In this document: positions 24,939-34,596 of the stretch, in pieces
Numbering within the stretch: the stretch's first letter is position 1
Layout of the letters: each line of letters begins with the position of its first letter
NCBI GenBank assembly: GCA_905479925.1
Contig: CAJQOL010000177.1
Coordinates: 1 to 40,618, forward strand
From: an uncultured Kangiellaceae bacterium
GTDB taxonomy: Bacteria; Pseudomonadota; Gammaproteobacteria; Enterobacterales; Kangiellaceae
Reading direction: 5' to 3'
Length of the DNA: 40,618 bases
The notes under the pieces: model-generated
Told to the model about the DNA's origin: nothing
What the model saw: only the letters and a program-made list of their open reading frames with translations
Databases searched by the model: none
Program-made: the position numbers and the translations under genes

Positions 24939-27002
24939 CTACTTAACTCTCATACCAGGCTTAGAGCCTTCGTCAGGGTTTAAAATCCAAAGGTCGCTTC
25001 CTCCGGGGCCTGCCGCAAGAACCATACCTTCCGAGAGACCAAAACGCATCTTCCGAGGCGCTAAATTTGCAACCATCACGGTAAGTCGTCCGACGAGGTC
25101 CTCGGGAGCATAAGCAGATTTTATTCCAGCAAAGACTTGTTTCTCATCTGCACCTATATCTAACTTTAAGCGCAATAATTTGTCGGCCCCTTCAACATGT
25201 TCCGCAGAAACGATTCTTGCTAATCTAAGGTCTATTTTATCAAAGTCTTCAAACTGAATTTCAGGCTTAATCGGCTCAACTTTGGATAGGTCATTCTTTT
25301 TAACTTCTTTGCTCGCTTTGTTTTTCTTTTTAGATGGAGCTGCTTCCACAGACGATGCAACCATGACTTCCACCTGTTTAATATCCACACGTTTCATTAA
25401 CGGCTTAAATTTGTTTAGCTGGTGGGCAAGCAATGGTTGATTGATATCTTGCCAACTCAAAGGAGCAGTGTTTAAGAACGCTTCGACATTACTCACTAAA
25501 GCCGGTAGTACAGGTTTCAAATAGATACTCAAAATTCTAAACAGATTTATACCCATCGAACATACTTTTAGCGCTTCGTCGGCGGTATCTTCACTCTTGG
25601 CAAGTGTCCAGGGCGCTTTCTCGTCTATGTAGGTATTGGCCTTATCGGCAAGTAGCATGATAGCCTTGGTCGCTTTACTGTATTCGCGATTTTCATAATT
25701 GAGGGATATTTCCTCAGCAGTATCTTGAAATTGCTTAAGCAGCTCAGGCTGATCGATTTCAGCATGCATTTCACCGCCAGACTTTTGAACTAATTTTGCG
25801 CAGCGACTGGCAATGTTGACATATTTATTGACTAAATCAGAGTTAACACGTTGAACAAAGTCTTCAAGGTTTAGATCAAAGTCATCAACCTTATTAGATA
25901 GTTTAGCGGCAAAGTAATATCGAAGATATTCAGGGTTCAAATGGTTTAAATAAGTAGAAGCCTTTATAAAGGTACCTTTAGATTTTGACATTTTTGTACC
26001 ATTTACCGTTAAGAATCCATGGGCAAATACCTGCGTAGGTGTTCTGTAATCGGCGGCACTCAAACAAGCTGGCCAGAATAAGCAGTGAAAATTAATAATG
26101 TCCTTTCCAATAAAATGATAAAGCTCAGCATCACTGCCTTTATTCCAAAAGTCGTCAAATTCTAATCCGGGGGTCTTATCGCACAAGTTCTTAAAGCTCG
26201 CCATGTATCCGATCGGCGCATCTAGCCATACATAGAAAAACTTGTTAGGTTCATTAGGTATCTGATAGCCGAAGTAGGGTGCATCTCTTGAAATATCCCA
26301 CTCTTGTAATCCTACCTCTAACCATTCATTAAGTTTGTTAGCAATTTGTTGACTTACACCAGTGAGCAGCCACTGTTTTAGCATCGATTCGAAGTCTTGC
26401 AATTTAACAAAGAAGTGTTCCGAGTCTTTTAGTATTGGTGTAGAACCTGAAACTGCGGACTTAGGATTTTTCAATTCAACGGGGCTATAAGTAGCGCTAC
26501 ATACATCGCAATTATCGCCATATTGATCCGCGGAACCACATTTAGGGCATTCTCCCTTTACAAAGCGGTCGGGTAGAAACATATTTTTTTCAGGATCGTA
26601 AAGCTGGTTGATAGTACGTTTTGCTATATGGCCTTTCGCCAACAGCTGATTATAAACTTGTTCAGTAAAAAACTTGTTTTCTGGACTATGGGTCGAATGA
26701 AAATTGTCGAACTGTACATTAAATCCATCAAAGTCCTTCTGGTGGTCGGCATGGCTTTTTGCTATTAGCTCTTCAGGAGTAATGTTTTGCTTTTGTGCAC
26801 TCAACATAATTGGGGTGCCATGGGTATCATCGGCACAGACGTAATAACACTCATTTCCTACTAGCTTCTGAAAACGAGACCAAATATCAGTTTGCACATA
26901 TTCAAGCATATGGCCGATATGGATTGGGCCGTTGGCATATGGCAATGCGCTTGTAATCAGTATTCGGCGGTTACCGTTAGAAGGTATCTTTTGTTGAGAC
27001 AT
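24939..27002 (-). CDS. metG: Methionyl-tRNA synthetase
   Basis: MetRS, 687 residues (E. coli 677). HIGH is residues 28-31 in [15 protein letters not shown] is at about 337-341 (TKMSKSKGT), and a zinc-binding insert contains [17 protein letters not shown]. After the anticodon-binding region, a linker of Lys-rich residues (about 555-580) leads to the C-terminal tRNA-binding/dimerisation domain (IRVARI-like [20 protein letters not shown]). An AAGAG site precedes the ATG. Divergent from apbC, the same pairing as in E. coli and Pseudomonas. Confidence 0.97.
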   Translation of the reverse strand: MSQQKIPSNGNRRILITSALPYANGPIHIGHMLEYVQTDIWSRFQKLVGNECYYVCADDTHGTPIMLSAQKQNITPEELIAKSHADHQKDFDGFNVQFDNFHSTHSPENKFFTEQVYNQLLAKGHIAKRTINQLYDPEKNMFLPDRFVKGECPKCGSADQYGDNCDVCSATYSPVELKNPKSAVSGSTPILKDSEHFFVKLQDFESMLKQWLLTGVSQQIANKLNEWLEVGLQEWDISRDAPYFGYQIPNEPNKFFYVWLDAPIGYMASFKNLCDKTPGLEFDDFWNKGSDAELYHFIGKDIINFHCLFWPACLSAADYRTPTQVFAHGFLTVNGTKMSKSKGTFIKASTYLNHLNPEYLRYYFAAKLSNKVDDFDLNLEDFVQRVNSDLVNKYVNIASRCAKLVQKSGGEMHAEIDQPELLKQFQDTAEEISLNYENREYSKATKAIMLLADKANTYIDEKAPWTLAKSEDTADEALKVCSMGINLFRILSIYLKPVLPALVSNVEAFLNTAPLSWQDINQPLLAHQLNKFKPLMKRVDIKQVEVMVASSVEAAPSKKKNKASKEVKKNDLSKVEPIKPEIQFEDFDKIDLRLARIVSAEHVEGADKLLRLKLDIGADEKQVFAGIKSAYAPEDLVGRLTVMVANLAPRKMRFGLSEGMVLAAGPGGSDLWILNPDEGSKPGMRVK

Positions 27003-27159
27003 TGTAGCTCTTTAGTGAAATTTTGGACCTGGCGCAACTATACCGATTTTTAATGTTTTTAGCACCAAAATTCAGTCAAAGACACACAAATTGGGTAGGT
27101 ATTTGTTGAATTGGATAGGGTATAATTGTGGCTTTATAATTATATAGTTAAGCAATCAA
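27003..27159. promoter_or_regulatory. Divergent metG/apbC promoter region
   Basis: A 157-bp region separating divergent metG and apbC. A perfect TATAAT at 27121-27126 serves as the likely -10 for apbC, but no well-spaced -35 was found (TTGTTG at 27103-27108 is 12 bp away). The metG promoter was not resolved. No strong Shine-Dalgarno precedes the apbC ATG. Confidence 0.45.
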
Positions 27160-28260
27160 ATGTTAGAGCATCAAACACTAGTAGATTTTATAAAAACAGT
27201 CGCTATCCCATGTTTTCCTAAGAATCTGAGGCTGGTCGACTTTTTAAAAGAAACATCAGACAAAAATGGTGTAGTGGAACTGTTAATTCAGCTTCCCTTT
27301 CCTGGTAATGGGCTTATCCCTGAACTTGAAAGCCAATTAAAGGAAGCGCTTGTCGCAAAATGGCCTTCCCAAGCGTTTACCATAAAAGTGGTACAGAACC
27401 TGGTCGCCTATGAAACAAAAGCAGGCGTTGCTCCGTTGGCTAAGATTAAGAATATTATAGCTGTTGCTAGCGGTAAAGGTGGAGTAGGGAAGTCTACAAC
27501 CAGCGTTAACTTAGCATTGGCTTTAAGAGCCGAAGGGGCAACCGTAGGTCTATTGGATGCCGACATCTATGGCCCTAGCATTCCAATAATGCTGGGTATA
27601 CCAAATGCAAAACCTGTGTCTGAGGACCAAAAAACCATTCTCCCTATCTCGTCCCATGATTTAGAAGCTATGTCTATTGGTTTCTTAGTTGATGAAAAGC
27701 AAGCGACCGTATGGCGGGGCCCTATGGCATCTTCGGCATTACAACAGATTGTAAGAGATACCCAATGGGGTGATTTAGATTACTTGATTATTGATTTACC
27801 GCCAGGTACCGGAGATATTCAGTTGACAATGGCACAGAAAATACCGGTCACCGCAGCTGTTATTGTAACAACCCCACAGGATCTCGCCTTAGCGGACGCT
27901 AAAAAAGCAATCGCGATGTTTGAAAAAGTAAAAATACCAGTAATGGGGATTATCGAAAACATGGCGACTCATATCTGCAGTGAGTGCGGTCACCAAGAGG
28001 CTATATTTGGTGAGGGCGGTGCTGAGCGACTTTCGACCGAGTACGAAGTACCGGTTTTAGGTCAGCTACCGTTAACCATGGCAATTAGAAGTGATTTGGA
28101 TGAAGGTGTGCCAACAGTGGTTAAACAACCGGATGGGCCTATTGGACTTTCTTATCGAGGGATCGCGAGACAGTTAACTGCAAACTTAACCCGCTTAGGC
28201 AAAGATTTCTCTAAAGGCGCGCAAGGCATTCAAGTAGCTACTTGGGCGCCTAAAAAGTAG
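27160..28260 (+). CDS. apbC: Iron-sulfur carrier protein ApbC/Mrp
   Basis: A 366-residue Mrp/NBP35-type P-loop ATPase that carries and delivers 4Fe-4S clusters. An N-terminal MIP18 (DUF59)-like domain occupies about 1-85. The deviant Walker A is SGKGGVGKSTTSVNLALAL (near 108-117) with both signature lysines. The switch region IDLPPGTGDIQLT follows, and a CxxC (ICSECGH) near 275 is the cluster-binding pair at the dimer interface. Divergent from metG and upstream of dcd, a conserved gammaproteobacterial neighbourhood. Confidence 0.94.
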   Translation: MLEHQTLVDFIKTVAIPCFPKNLRLVDFLKETSDKNGVVELLIQLPFPGNGLIPELESQLKEALVAKWPSQAFTIKVVQNLVAYETKAGVAPLAKIKNIIAVASGKGGVGKSTTSVNLALALRAEGATVGLLDADIYGPSIPIMLGIPNAKPVSEDQKTILPISSHDLEAMSIGFLVDEKQATVWRGPMASSALQQIVRDTQWGDLDYLIIDLPPGTGDIQLTMAQKIPVTAAVIVTTPQDLALADAKKAIAMFEKVKIPVMGIIENMATHICSECGHQEAIFGEGGAERLSTEYEVPVLGQLPLTMAIRSDLDEGVPTVVKQPDGPIGLSYRGIARQLTANLTRLGKDFSKGAQGIQVATWAPKK

Positions 28261-28346
28261 GCTTTTGTAGCGAATAAATGGGTGCTATCGCCTTAACCAC
28301 TGTGGTAATATTCGCGCCAAGAATAATTTGAACTGGCGGAATATTA

Positions 28347-28910
28347 ATGAGTATCAAATCAGACAAGTGGATGAGGCGAATGGCCGAACAAGGGATGATC
28401 GAGCCCTTTGCTTCTAATCAGGTACGCGAAGCAAACGGAGAGCGGATCATTTCTTATGGAACCTCAAGTTATGGCTACGACGTAAGATGCTCTAATGAAT
28501 TCAAAATCTTTACCAACGTTCATTCAGCCGTGGTTGATCCAAAGAATTTCGATGATAAGAGTTTTGTGAACGTTGAGTCTGATGTTTGTATTATTCCGCC
28601 GAACTCATTTGCATTAGCGAGAACGGTTGAGTATTTTCGAATTCCTAGAAGTGTGCTAACTGTTTGCCTAGGAAAATCAACCTATGCTCGCTGCGGAATC
28701 ATTGTTAACGTGACACCACTTGAACCAGAGTGGGAAGGGCACGTAACGTTAGAGTTTTCAAATACCACGCCGCTGCCAGCTAAAATCTATGCCAATGAGG
28801 GTGTTGCTCAAATGTTGTTTTTTGAGTCGGATGAGGTTTGTGAAACTTCCTATGCTGATAGGGGGGGAAAATACCAAGGACAAACCGGCGTCACATTGCC
28901 TAAAACCTAA
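28347..28910 (+). CDS. dcd: dCTP deaminase
   Basis: Dcd converts dCTP to dUTP for dTMP synthesis. 187 residues, near the family length (about 188-193). Sequence begins with the [11 protein letters not shown] type N-terminus; [11 protein letters not shown] and [45 protein letters not shown] are family blocks, the latter holding the catalytic glutamate (EWEGHVTLE). The C-terminus [14 protein letters not shown] closes over the nucleotide. A GGCGGA ribosome binding site precedes the ATG. It converges on ccoI. The final codons form the first copy of a tandem repeat running into the gap. Confidence 0.96.
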   Translation: MSIKSDKWMRRMAEQGMIEPFASNQVREANGERIISYGTSSYGYDVRCSNEFKIFTNVHSAVVDPKNFDDKSFVNVESDVCIIPPNSFALARTVEYFRIPRSVLTVCLGKSTYARCGIIVNVTPLEPEWEGHVTLEFSNTTPLPAKIYANEGVAQMLFFESDEVCETSYADRGGKYQGQTGVTLPKT

Positions 28911-28940
28911 CGCTGCTTAAGACTTAACATTGCTTAAAAC
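28891..28940. repeat. Three degenerate 16-17-bp repeats across the dcd stop codon
   Basis: TCACATTGCCTAAAAC (28891-28906), CTAACGCTGCTTAAGAC (28907-28923) and TTAACATTGCTTAAAAC (28924-28940). The first unit encodes the last residues of Dcd and the stop codon is in the second. Confidence 0.65.
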
Positions 28941-28973
28941 TGCTGAACGTAAAAATAAATTCGGCAGCAGTTT
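28937..28973. terminator. Possible bidirectional terminator between dcd and ccoI
   Basis: AAACTGCTG (28937-28945) pairs with CAGCAGTTT (28965-28973) across a 19-base A+T-rich loop. Only TTT follows the stem on the plus strand and AAA precedes it, so it is modest. It lies between two converging genes, where a shared terminator is expected. Confidence 0.4.
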
Positions 28974-29022
28974 ACAGTAAGTCATTATCCTGTCACCAAA
29001 ATTTAGACAGACCTAATCGCCT

Positions 29023-31464
29023 TTAGGTCAGTTTATTTGCTCGCCTTAGTCGTAATGCATTTAATACAACGATCAGCGAGCTGCTGCTCATACCGATGGC
29101 TGCTAACCAAGCCGGTACCCATCCCGCTGCTGCAAAGGGAATAGCCAAGATATTGTAAATAAATGCCCAGCTTAGGTTTTGTTTAATAATGGACTCTGCC
29201 TTTTTCGCAATCGCAAACGTTGCTGCGATCACACCAAGATTAGATGACAATAAAACGGCGTCGCTCGAAGCACGAGACAGATCAACGCCAGAGCCCATAG
29301 TTATGCTTGCGCTTGCGTTGCTTAGGGCTCCTAGATCGTTAAAGCCGTCTCCAAGCATCAAACAGCGTTGTCCGTTTTTCTCCGACTCTTGAATTTCTAA
29401 GAGTTTTTGTTGAGAAGAGGCTTGGGCAATAACTTCCGAAATACCTAAGGTTTTAGCAACGGCACTGACAGCGGCTTCGGAATCGCCGCTTAATAAGCTG
29501 ACTTTAATACGCCGCTTTTTAAGATAGCAAACAAGCAGTTTGGCGTTTTGTCTAAGCTGGTCAGTAAGGGTAAAGGTTGCTAGCCATTGTTTCTCGTTAG
29601 CTAAATACAAAACCGTTTGTGCACCTTTAAAATTTTCAGTTCGACTTGCAATAAGTTTTTTACCTGAGCATCGATTAACGAATTCTTGATTGCCGAGAAA
29701 ATACCGGCACTTGCCTATTTGTCCTCTTACTCCTTGCCCAGTAACCTCCTCACGGCTGGTAATGTTAATCGAGTTTGAATTCTTTTGATTACCAGCTCTA
29801 GCGAATGCCGACGCTATAGGGTGGTTAGAAATGGCTTCAAGTGCTTGCGCTGCCAATAAACAGTCGGCATGTGACATTGAGGTGTGAATTTCAGTTTTTT
29901 CTAACGTCATGACGCCACTGGTTAAAGTCCCCGTTTTATCAAAATAAACTTTATTTAGCTTCGCGAGTTTTGCAAGTGTGTCTTGGTTTCTAATCATTAA
30001 GCCAAGTTCTGACAGTTGCGCCGTTGCAGTTGCCATAGCTGTTGGAGTGGCAAGAGATAGCGCACATGGACAACTGACTACTAATACAGAAAGAACAATA
30101 GGGAATACTCGATCGATGTCCGTATTCCACCAATAGATACCAACCACGACTAAAACAGAAAAGAGGACCAATATGTACCAGTGAGCAACCTTGTCCGCGA
30201 GTGTTAAGAATGCAGGTTTATTTTCTTCTGATAACTGTTGGAGTTGTACTAGTTGTTGCAAATGACTATCCGCTAAACACTTTGAAACTTCCATAACAAA
30301 TGTTGCCGAATTGTTTGTGGAGCCGCTGACAAGTTTGTCCCCTCGGTATTTTGTAACCGGTAAAAACTCTCCAGTTAATACTGATTCGTTGAGTGTGGCA
30401 GATTCATCTAATAATACCCCGTCAACCGGAATAAGTGAGCCTGAGTGAATAACCAATTGGTCACCCGTTTGAACATTAGTAATTGCTACGCTTTCTACTT
30501 GTTTATCAGACTTCAAAAGCGATACCGAGTGTGGGATGAGCTGCTTGAAATTTTGCTGCTTTAGAATCGACTGATAACGAGCTCTATGCTCAAAAAAACG
30601 TCCAATCAGTAGAAAAAAAGTGAACATAACAACAGAGTCAAAATAAAAAGCTTGCCCATCAAAAAGAAGTGAATAAACGCTAGCGGAGTAGGCGGCAATA
30701 ATAGCGATACTTACAGGAAGGTTCATTCCAAAATTAGCAACTTTTAAACCGTTAATAGCGCTTACAAAAAAAGGCTTTGCAGAGTAAAACACCACCGGCG
30801 TCGCTATGAGTCCGCTAATCCAGAATAGAAAGGTTTGATGCTCTTTTTCTAGGTCCTGAAATTCTCCAATATAGATTGTCAGGGCATAGGTCATTACTTG
30901 CATCATACCGAGTCCGGCAACTAACAAACGCTTAGTATAGTTTTGATTGACTCGGCTGAAAGAGCGTTCACGCTCATCTTCGCTAAACGGGTAAGCGCGA
31001 TAGCCGAGAGCATGGATCGCTTTAAGAATTTCACTCAATGGCTCGTCTTTACACCATATTAATGTGGCTCTTTGAGTGGCTATATTTACAGAGATAGAAA
31101 TAACGCTACTAAGCTTAGCGATTGTTTTTTCAATTAACCAGCCGCAAGCTGAACAGGTAATGCCCTCGATTCCAAGTTCTATTTTACGTTGTTGTTCTGG
31201 ATTAATGTCACTGATGGAGTTAACAATGTCCGGGTTATCTAATGCTTCGAGTTCGATAATTTCTTGAGGAATAAGAACTTCGGGACGGTTGCTAGGTTGC
31301 TCCCGATAACGGTAGAAGTTAGTTAGGCCATTTGCAACAAGAGTTTCAGCTACAGCCAAACAACCTGCGCAACAAAAATATCTTTGTTGGTTAAGTATAT
31401 CCGCTGTGAAGTCGTCGCCAGTCGGAACATCGAGGCCACAATGGTAGCAATCTATCTTTGTCAA
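29023..31464 (-). CDS. ccoI: Copper-exporting P-type ATPase of cbb3 oxidase biogenesis
   Basis: CcoI (FixI/CopA2 type) P1B ATPase, 813 residues, delivering copper to the cbb3 oxidase across the inner membrane. The N-terminus has the FixI-type zinc-ribbon-like segment (CYHCG at 6-10, later FCCAGC), then an HMA domain with C104-S-A-C107. Membrane CPC motif is C465-P-C467, the phosphorylation site D509 lies in DKTGTLT, and the hinge is GDGFND. The only sensible start is TTG at 31464: no ATG or GTG lies between it and the upstream in-frame stop, and the family N-terminus begins directly here. It is the last gene of the cco cluster, 15 bp after ccoH. No ccoS follows. Confidence 0.95.
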   Translation of the reverse strand: MTKIDCYHCGLDVPTGDDFTADILNQQRYFCCAGCLAVAETLVANGLTNFYRYREQPSNRPEVLIPQEIIELEALDNPDIVNSISDINPEQQRKIELGIEGITCSACGWLIEKTIAKLSSVISISVNIATQRATLIWCKDEPLSEILKAIHALGYRAYPFSEDERERSFSRVNQNYTKRLLVAGLGMMQVMTYALTIYIGEFQDLEKEHQTFLFWISGLIATPVVFYSAKPFFVSAINGLKVANFGMNLPVSIAIIAAYSASVYSLLFDGQAFYFDSVVMFTFFLLIGRFFEHRARYQSILKQQNFKQLIPHSVSLLKSDKQVESVAITNVQTGDQLVIHSGSLIPVDGVLLDESATLNESVLTGEFLPVTKYRGDKLVSGSTNNSATFVMEVSKCLADSHLQQLVQLQQLSEENKPAFLTLADKVAHWYILVLFSVLVVVGIYWWNTDIDRVFPIVLSVLVVSCPCALSLATPTAMATATAQLSELGLMIRNQDTLAKLAKLNKVYFDKTGTLTSGVMTLEKTEIHTSMSHADCLLAAQALEAISNHPIASAFARAGNQKNSNSINITSREEVTGQGVRGQIGKCRYFLGNQEFVNRCSGKKLIASRTENFKGAQTVLYLANEKQWLATFTLTDQLRQNAKLLVCYLKKRRIKVSLLSGDSEAAVSAVAKTLGISEVIAQASSQQKLLEIQESEKNGQRCLMLGDGFNDLGALSNASASITMGSGVDLSRASSDAVLLSSNLGVIAATFAIAKKAESIIKQNLSWAFIYNILAIPFAAAGWVPAWLAAIGMSSSSLIVVLNALRLRRANKLT

Positions 31465-31479
31465 AGCAGAGCCTACACC

Positions 31480-32001
31480 TTACTCTTTTTGGTTTTCAGG
31501 AGTAATATCAATCTGTTTAACGTCAGGATATAGCCACCTTGCCTTAAGTTGCCATTTTTCAGACTCATCATTAATAGAAACATGCCAAAACGCCGCTTCT
31601 ATTGAATCGATTTCGGCGGCGTACTCGTTACCCACCAGCTGACTAAGTTTATAAGAGCGATCTTTTTGATCTAAAGTCGGGTGCGACAAGGTTAATGTGA
31701 GCGAAGTTGGTAGTTCAAGACCAGAAGATAATTTAACCAATAATAATTTGCTAGCTTGGTCAAAATAGGCGGTGGCAGCGATTTGATTATCTGCAGCAAA
31801 TTGAGTCAATGCGAGATTACTATTGATTGCGAGTCCTTTCTTGTAATAATCATCTTGAACTAAACTATCATCGGTGTTGCTTGCAATGATAATTGTAATT
31901 ACACCGGCAACAACGGTTAAGAAAGGGATAGCTATTAAAGTCCATGGCCAGCCTTGCTTGTACCACGGTTCAATTACTTCTGTTGTGCTGTTGTCATTCA
32001 T
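31480..32001 (-). CDS. ccoH: FixH/CcoH family cbb3 assembly protein
   Basis: A 173-residue FixH/CcoH protein. A single N-terminal membrane helix (about 18-38: WPWTLIAIPFLTVVAGVITII) is preceded by the typical EPWYKQGWPW segment, and followed by DDYYKKGLAINSNL, both diagnostic of CcoH. The rest is a periplasmic beta-sandwich. The family interacts with cbb3 subunits and CcoI during assembly. The ATG overlaps the ccoG stop by one base (TAATG). Cytoplasmic N-terminus and periplasmic domain are inferred. Confidence 0.92.
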   Translation of the reverse strand: MNDNSTTEVIEPWYKQGWPWTLIAIPFLTVVAGVITIIIASNTDDSLVQDDYYKKGLAINSNLALTQFAADNQIAATAYFDQASKLLLVKLSSGLELPTSLTLTLSHPTLDQKDRSYKLSQLVGNEYAAEIDSIEAAFWHVSINDESEKWQLKARWLYPDVKQIDITPENQKE

Positions 32002-33398
32002 TACTTTTTCGGTCCTAAAAATTTTGCTGTGGCAGAAGCTGTAAGTTCCGGGCGTTGCTTAGATGATATAGAGAATATGATATCATTTGAGCGGCTTTGA
32101 AGATATTCTGGTGGAGCCGTAATCCGCAGAGGAAGTGTTAATACTTCGCCACTTTCTATACTAAAGTTAGTCTCACCTTGTATTTGTATAGCTTCAATGC
32201 CTTTAACCGATAATTGGTAATTCTGTTTGGCCTGGGACATGTTTAGAACCTTTAGTGTATAGATATTACTTACATCACCCGAGAAAGTCTCAGTGTATAG
32301 GTTGTTTCGGTCCCTGAGTACGTTAATATCTAGCGGAACTCGATTGCTGAGCAAATAGAAAAAACTACCAACTACCAAAGTAAAAATACTCAAATAATAA
32401 ACGGTACGAGGTCTAAATAGTTTGGTTTGCTGTTTCCCGTTTGACTTTTCTTCAACTTCTGTTGTGTACTTGATTAAGCCCTTATCGTAACCCATTTTGT
32501 CCATAACGTTATCGCACACGTCAATACAAGCTGCACACGCAATACATTCATACTGCAGACCGTCTCTGATATCGATACCGGTGGGGCAAACATGAACGCA
32601 TTGATTACAGTCAATACAGTCACCGAGACCCTTTAACTGATAGTCACTATTCTTTTTACGCTTACCTCTATTTTCGCCACGTTGTTGATCATAGGAAATA
32701 ATTAGCGTGTCTTTGTCAAACATTGAACTTTGAAAGCGAGCATACGGACACATATGTAAACAAACTTGCTCTCTAAGCCAACCCGCATTTCCATAGGTTG
32801 CCAGAGAATAAAACAGCACCCAGAACCATTCCCAAGGCCCTAGTTGAAAATTGATCAGGTCAACACCAAGTTCTTTTATTGGAGAGAAGTAACCGACAAA
32901 CGTGTATCCGGTAAAAAGAGCGTAACTAATCCATAAAGTATGCTTGGTACTTTTTCGAAATATCTTGTTAGCATTCCATGGGCCTTTATCAAGTTTAATG
33001 CGTTTATTTCTATTGCCTTCTACGAGTTCTTCAATCCAAAGAAATGTTTCGGTCCAAACGGTTTGCGGGCATGCATAACCACACCAGAGCCGACCGGCAA
33101 TGGTAGTAAACAAAAATAGCCCAACGGCACAAATGATCAGTAGCAGTGTTAAGTAGATAAAATCCTGCGGCCAAAGTGTTACTCCAAAGTAATGAAACTG
33201 ACGCGCTGGCAAATCAAATAATACTGCTTGGTTTCCATTCCAAGTTAGCCAGGGAGTAATGTAATAGCAACCTAACAGAAGGAAAACAGTCAATATTCGG
33301 AGTCTTGCAAAGAAACCGTTTATTTGGCGAGGGTAAATTTTATCCGGTGAGACGTATAGGTCTCGGTAGTTCTCTTTCTTGCCGTCGCTGGAGGACAT
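32001..33398 (-). CDS. ccoG: Cytochrome c oxidase accessory protein CcoG (FixG)
   Basis: CcoG is an inner-membrane Fe-S protein that reduces Cu(II) for cbb3 assembly. About five hydrophobic segments lie in 25-350 (relative to the ATG at 33398). The membrane CGYACPQTVW motif near 107 and two ferredoxin-type motifs, CIDCNQCVHVCPTGIDIRDG and CIACAACIDVCDNVMDKMGYDKGLIKY, identify it. The C-terminal 130 residues are an immunoglobulin-like FixG C-terminal domain. A TTG four codons upstream is a weaker start. It begins 121 bp after ccoP on the same strand, the gap holding no recognisable terminator, and is followed by ccoH with overlap. Confidence 0.94.
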   Translation of the reverse strand: MSSSDGKKENYRDLYVSPDKIYPRQINGFFARLRILTVFLLLGCYYITPWLTWNGNQAVLFDLPARQFHYFGVTLWPQDFIYLTLLLIICAVGLFLFTTIAGRLWCGYACPQTVWTETFLWIEELVEGNRNKRIKLDKGPWNANKIFRKSTKHTLWISYALFTGYTFVGYFSPIKELGVDLINFQLGPWEWFWVLFYSLATYGNAGWLREQVCLHMCPYARFQSSMFDKDTLIISYDQQRGENRGKRKKNSDYQLKGLGDCIDCNQCVHVCPTGIDIRDGLQYECIACAACIDVCDNVMDKMGYDKGLIKYTTEVEEKSNGKQQTKLFRPRTVYYLSIFTLVVGSFFYLLSNRVPLDINVLRDRNNLYTETFSGDVSNIYTLKVLNMSQAKQNYQLSVKGIEAIQIQGETNFSIESGEVLTLPLRITAPPEYLQSRSNDIIFSISSKQRPELTASATAKFLGPKK

Positions 33399-33519
33399 AA
33401 GGCTACTCAATTGTTCAAAATATGGCGAACTGGTAAGCAGCTTAAGATAGGTTTAACTTAAACTGCTTTATTTTGACTAACTAACAAATTAACTAAATGA
33501 AATTTTCGATGGCTACAAA

Positions 33520-34404
33520 TTATTTGTCAGATAAGCTGTAGACATAGGCTGCCACTAGGTGAGACTTTTCTTTACCAAGAATCTCCTTATGAGCGGGCAT
33601 AATGCCATTTCGACCTTTACGGATTGTTTCGGCAATAGTCGTGGACGAGCCTCCATAAAGCCAGATGTTATCAGTTAAGTTGGGAGCGCCCAGCGCAACA
33701 TTACCTTTACCATCAACCCCGTGACAAACATAACATTGTTGGTTATAAAGGGCTTTGCCTATGTCTGCCTGTTGCTCGTTTACCTGATTACCAGATAGTT
33801 GCCCAACATACTGAACCAGACCATCAATCTGAGCTGCGTCAAAAACTTCTTCGTATGCCGGCATCATGCCAGAACGACCGTTCAAAATGCTTTGTTCTAG
33901 TGCTGCAGCATCTTTACCATATAACCAATCTTTGTCGGTTAAATCCGGGTAGCCTTTGTTTCCTCTGGCATCCGAGCCATGGCAACCAAAGCAAGTGTTA
34001 ACGAAAATACGTTTACCCATCTGCGTTGCCTGTTTAACTTTGCTTAGCTCTTCAATTGGCACGCTAGCATATTTGGCAAATAGCGGTGCGTATATTGCCT
34101 TGGCGTCAGCTACTTCTTCTGCATGTTGCCCTTGTTGAGTCCAACCTAAAACACCAGCAAAGTTTCCAAGCCCAGGGTACAAAATTAAGTAAACTACTGA
34201 GAAGACTAAGCAAATGTTAAACATGTTTAGCCACCATTTCGGGAGCGGGTTGTTGTACTCTTCAATGCCGTCATAAACGTGACCAGTTGTTTCATTCTCA
34301 TCGCCAGAATCTTTCATACGCCTGGTCCAGTAGAGCAATGCCCAACACCCTAAAACATTAACTACAGTAATTAATATAACCCACCAGTTCCAAAACTCAC
34401 TCAT
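33520..34404 (-). CDS. ccoP: Cytochrome cbb3 oxidase subunit III (di-heme)
   Basis: CcoP, 294 residues from the ATG at 34404 (upstream GTG 34413 and ATG 34410 lie too close to AAGG; this ATG has it 8 bases away). Two hydrophobic segments in the first 85 residues flank the LPKWW motif (NNPLPKWWLNMF). Two cytochrome c domains follow: C138-F-G-C-H142 with later MMPAYEE, and C224-Y-V-C-H228 with IMPAHKE. The methionines of both MP motifs are the sixth heme ligands. The gene overlaps ccoQ by 8 bases and is the last oxidase subunit before ccoGHI. Confidence 0.96.
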   Translation of the reverse strand: MSEFWNWWVILITVVNVLGCWALLYWTRRMKDSGDENETTGHVYDGIEEYNNPLPKWWLNMFNICLVFSVVYLILYPGLGNFAGVLGWTQQGQHAEEVADAKAIYAPLFAKYASVPIEELSKVKQATQMGKRIFVNTCFGCHGSDARGNKGYPDLTDKDWLYGKDAAALEQSILNGRSGMMPAYEEVFDAAQIDGLVQYVGQLSGNQVNEQQADIGKALYNQQCYVCHGVDGKGNVALGAPNLTDNIWLYGGSSTTIAETIRKGRNGIMPAHKEILGKEKSHLVAAYVYSLSDK

Positions 34405-34585
34405 GGTCATCACCTTCTTTTTGTTTGGTTATTATTTCAGTAGAAGTTTCATCTCCAACAAATGGTAAGTTGGCCGCTTCTTCAAAAGTTTTGTCGTTTG
34501 TTTTGCGGTAAAGCAAATAGATTAACACCAGAAATAAAACAAATAGCGCTAAGGTTTCTAAGCTTCTAATTGTATTCAGGTCCAT
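34397..34585 (-). CDS. ccoQ: Cytochrome cbb3 oxidase small subunit CcoQ
   Basis: A 62-residue CcoQ/FixQ: one membrane helix (about 9-26, SLETLALFVLFLVLIYLLYRK) followed by a polar acidic tail. The small subunit stabilises the oxidase. A GAGGAG ribosome binding site is perfectly spaced before the ATG. It lies 11 bp after ccoO and overlaps ccoP by 8 bases. Confidence 0.92.
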   Translation of the reverse strand: MDLNTIRSLETLALFVLFLVLIYLLYRKTNDKTFEEAANLPFVGDETSTEIITKQKEGDDHE

Positions 34586-34596
34586 TAGAAACTCCT

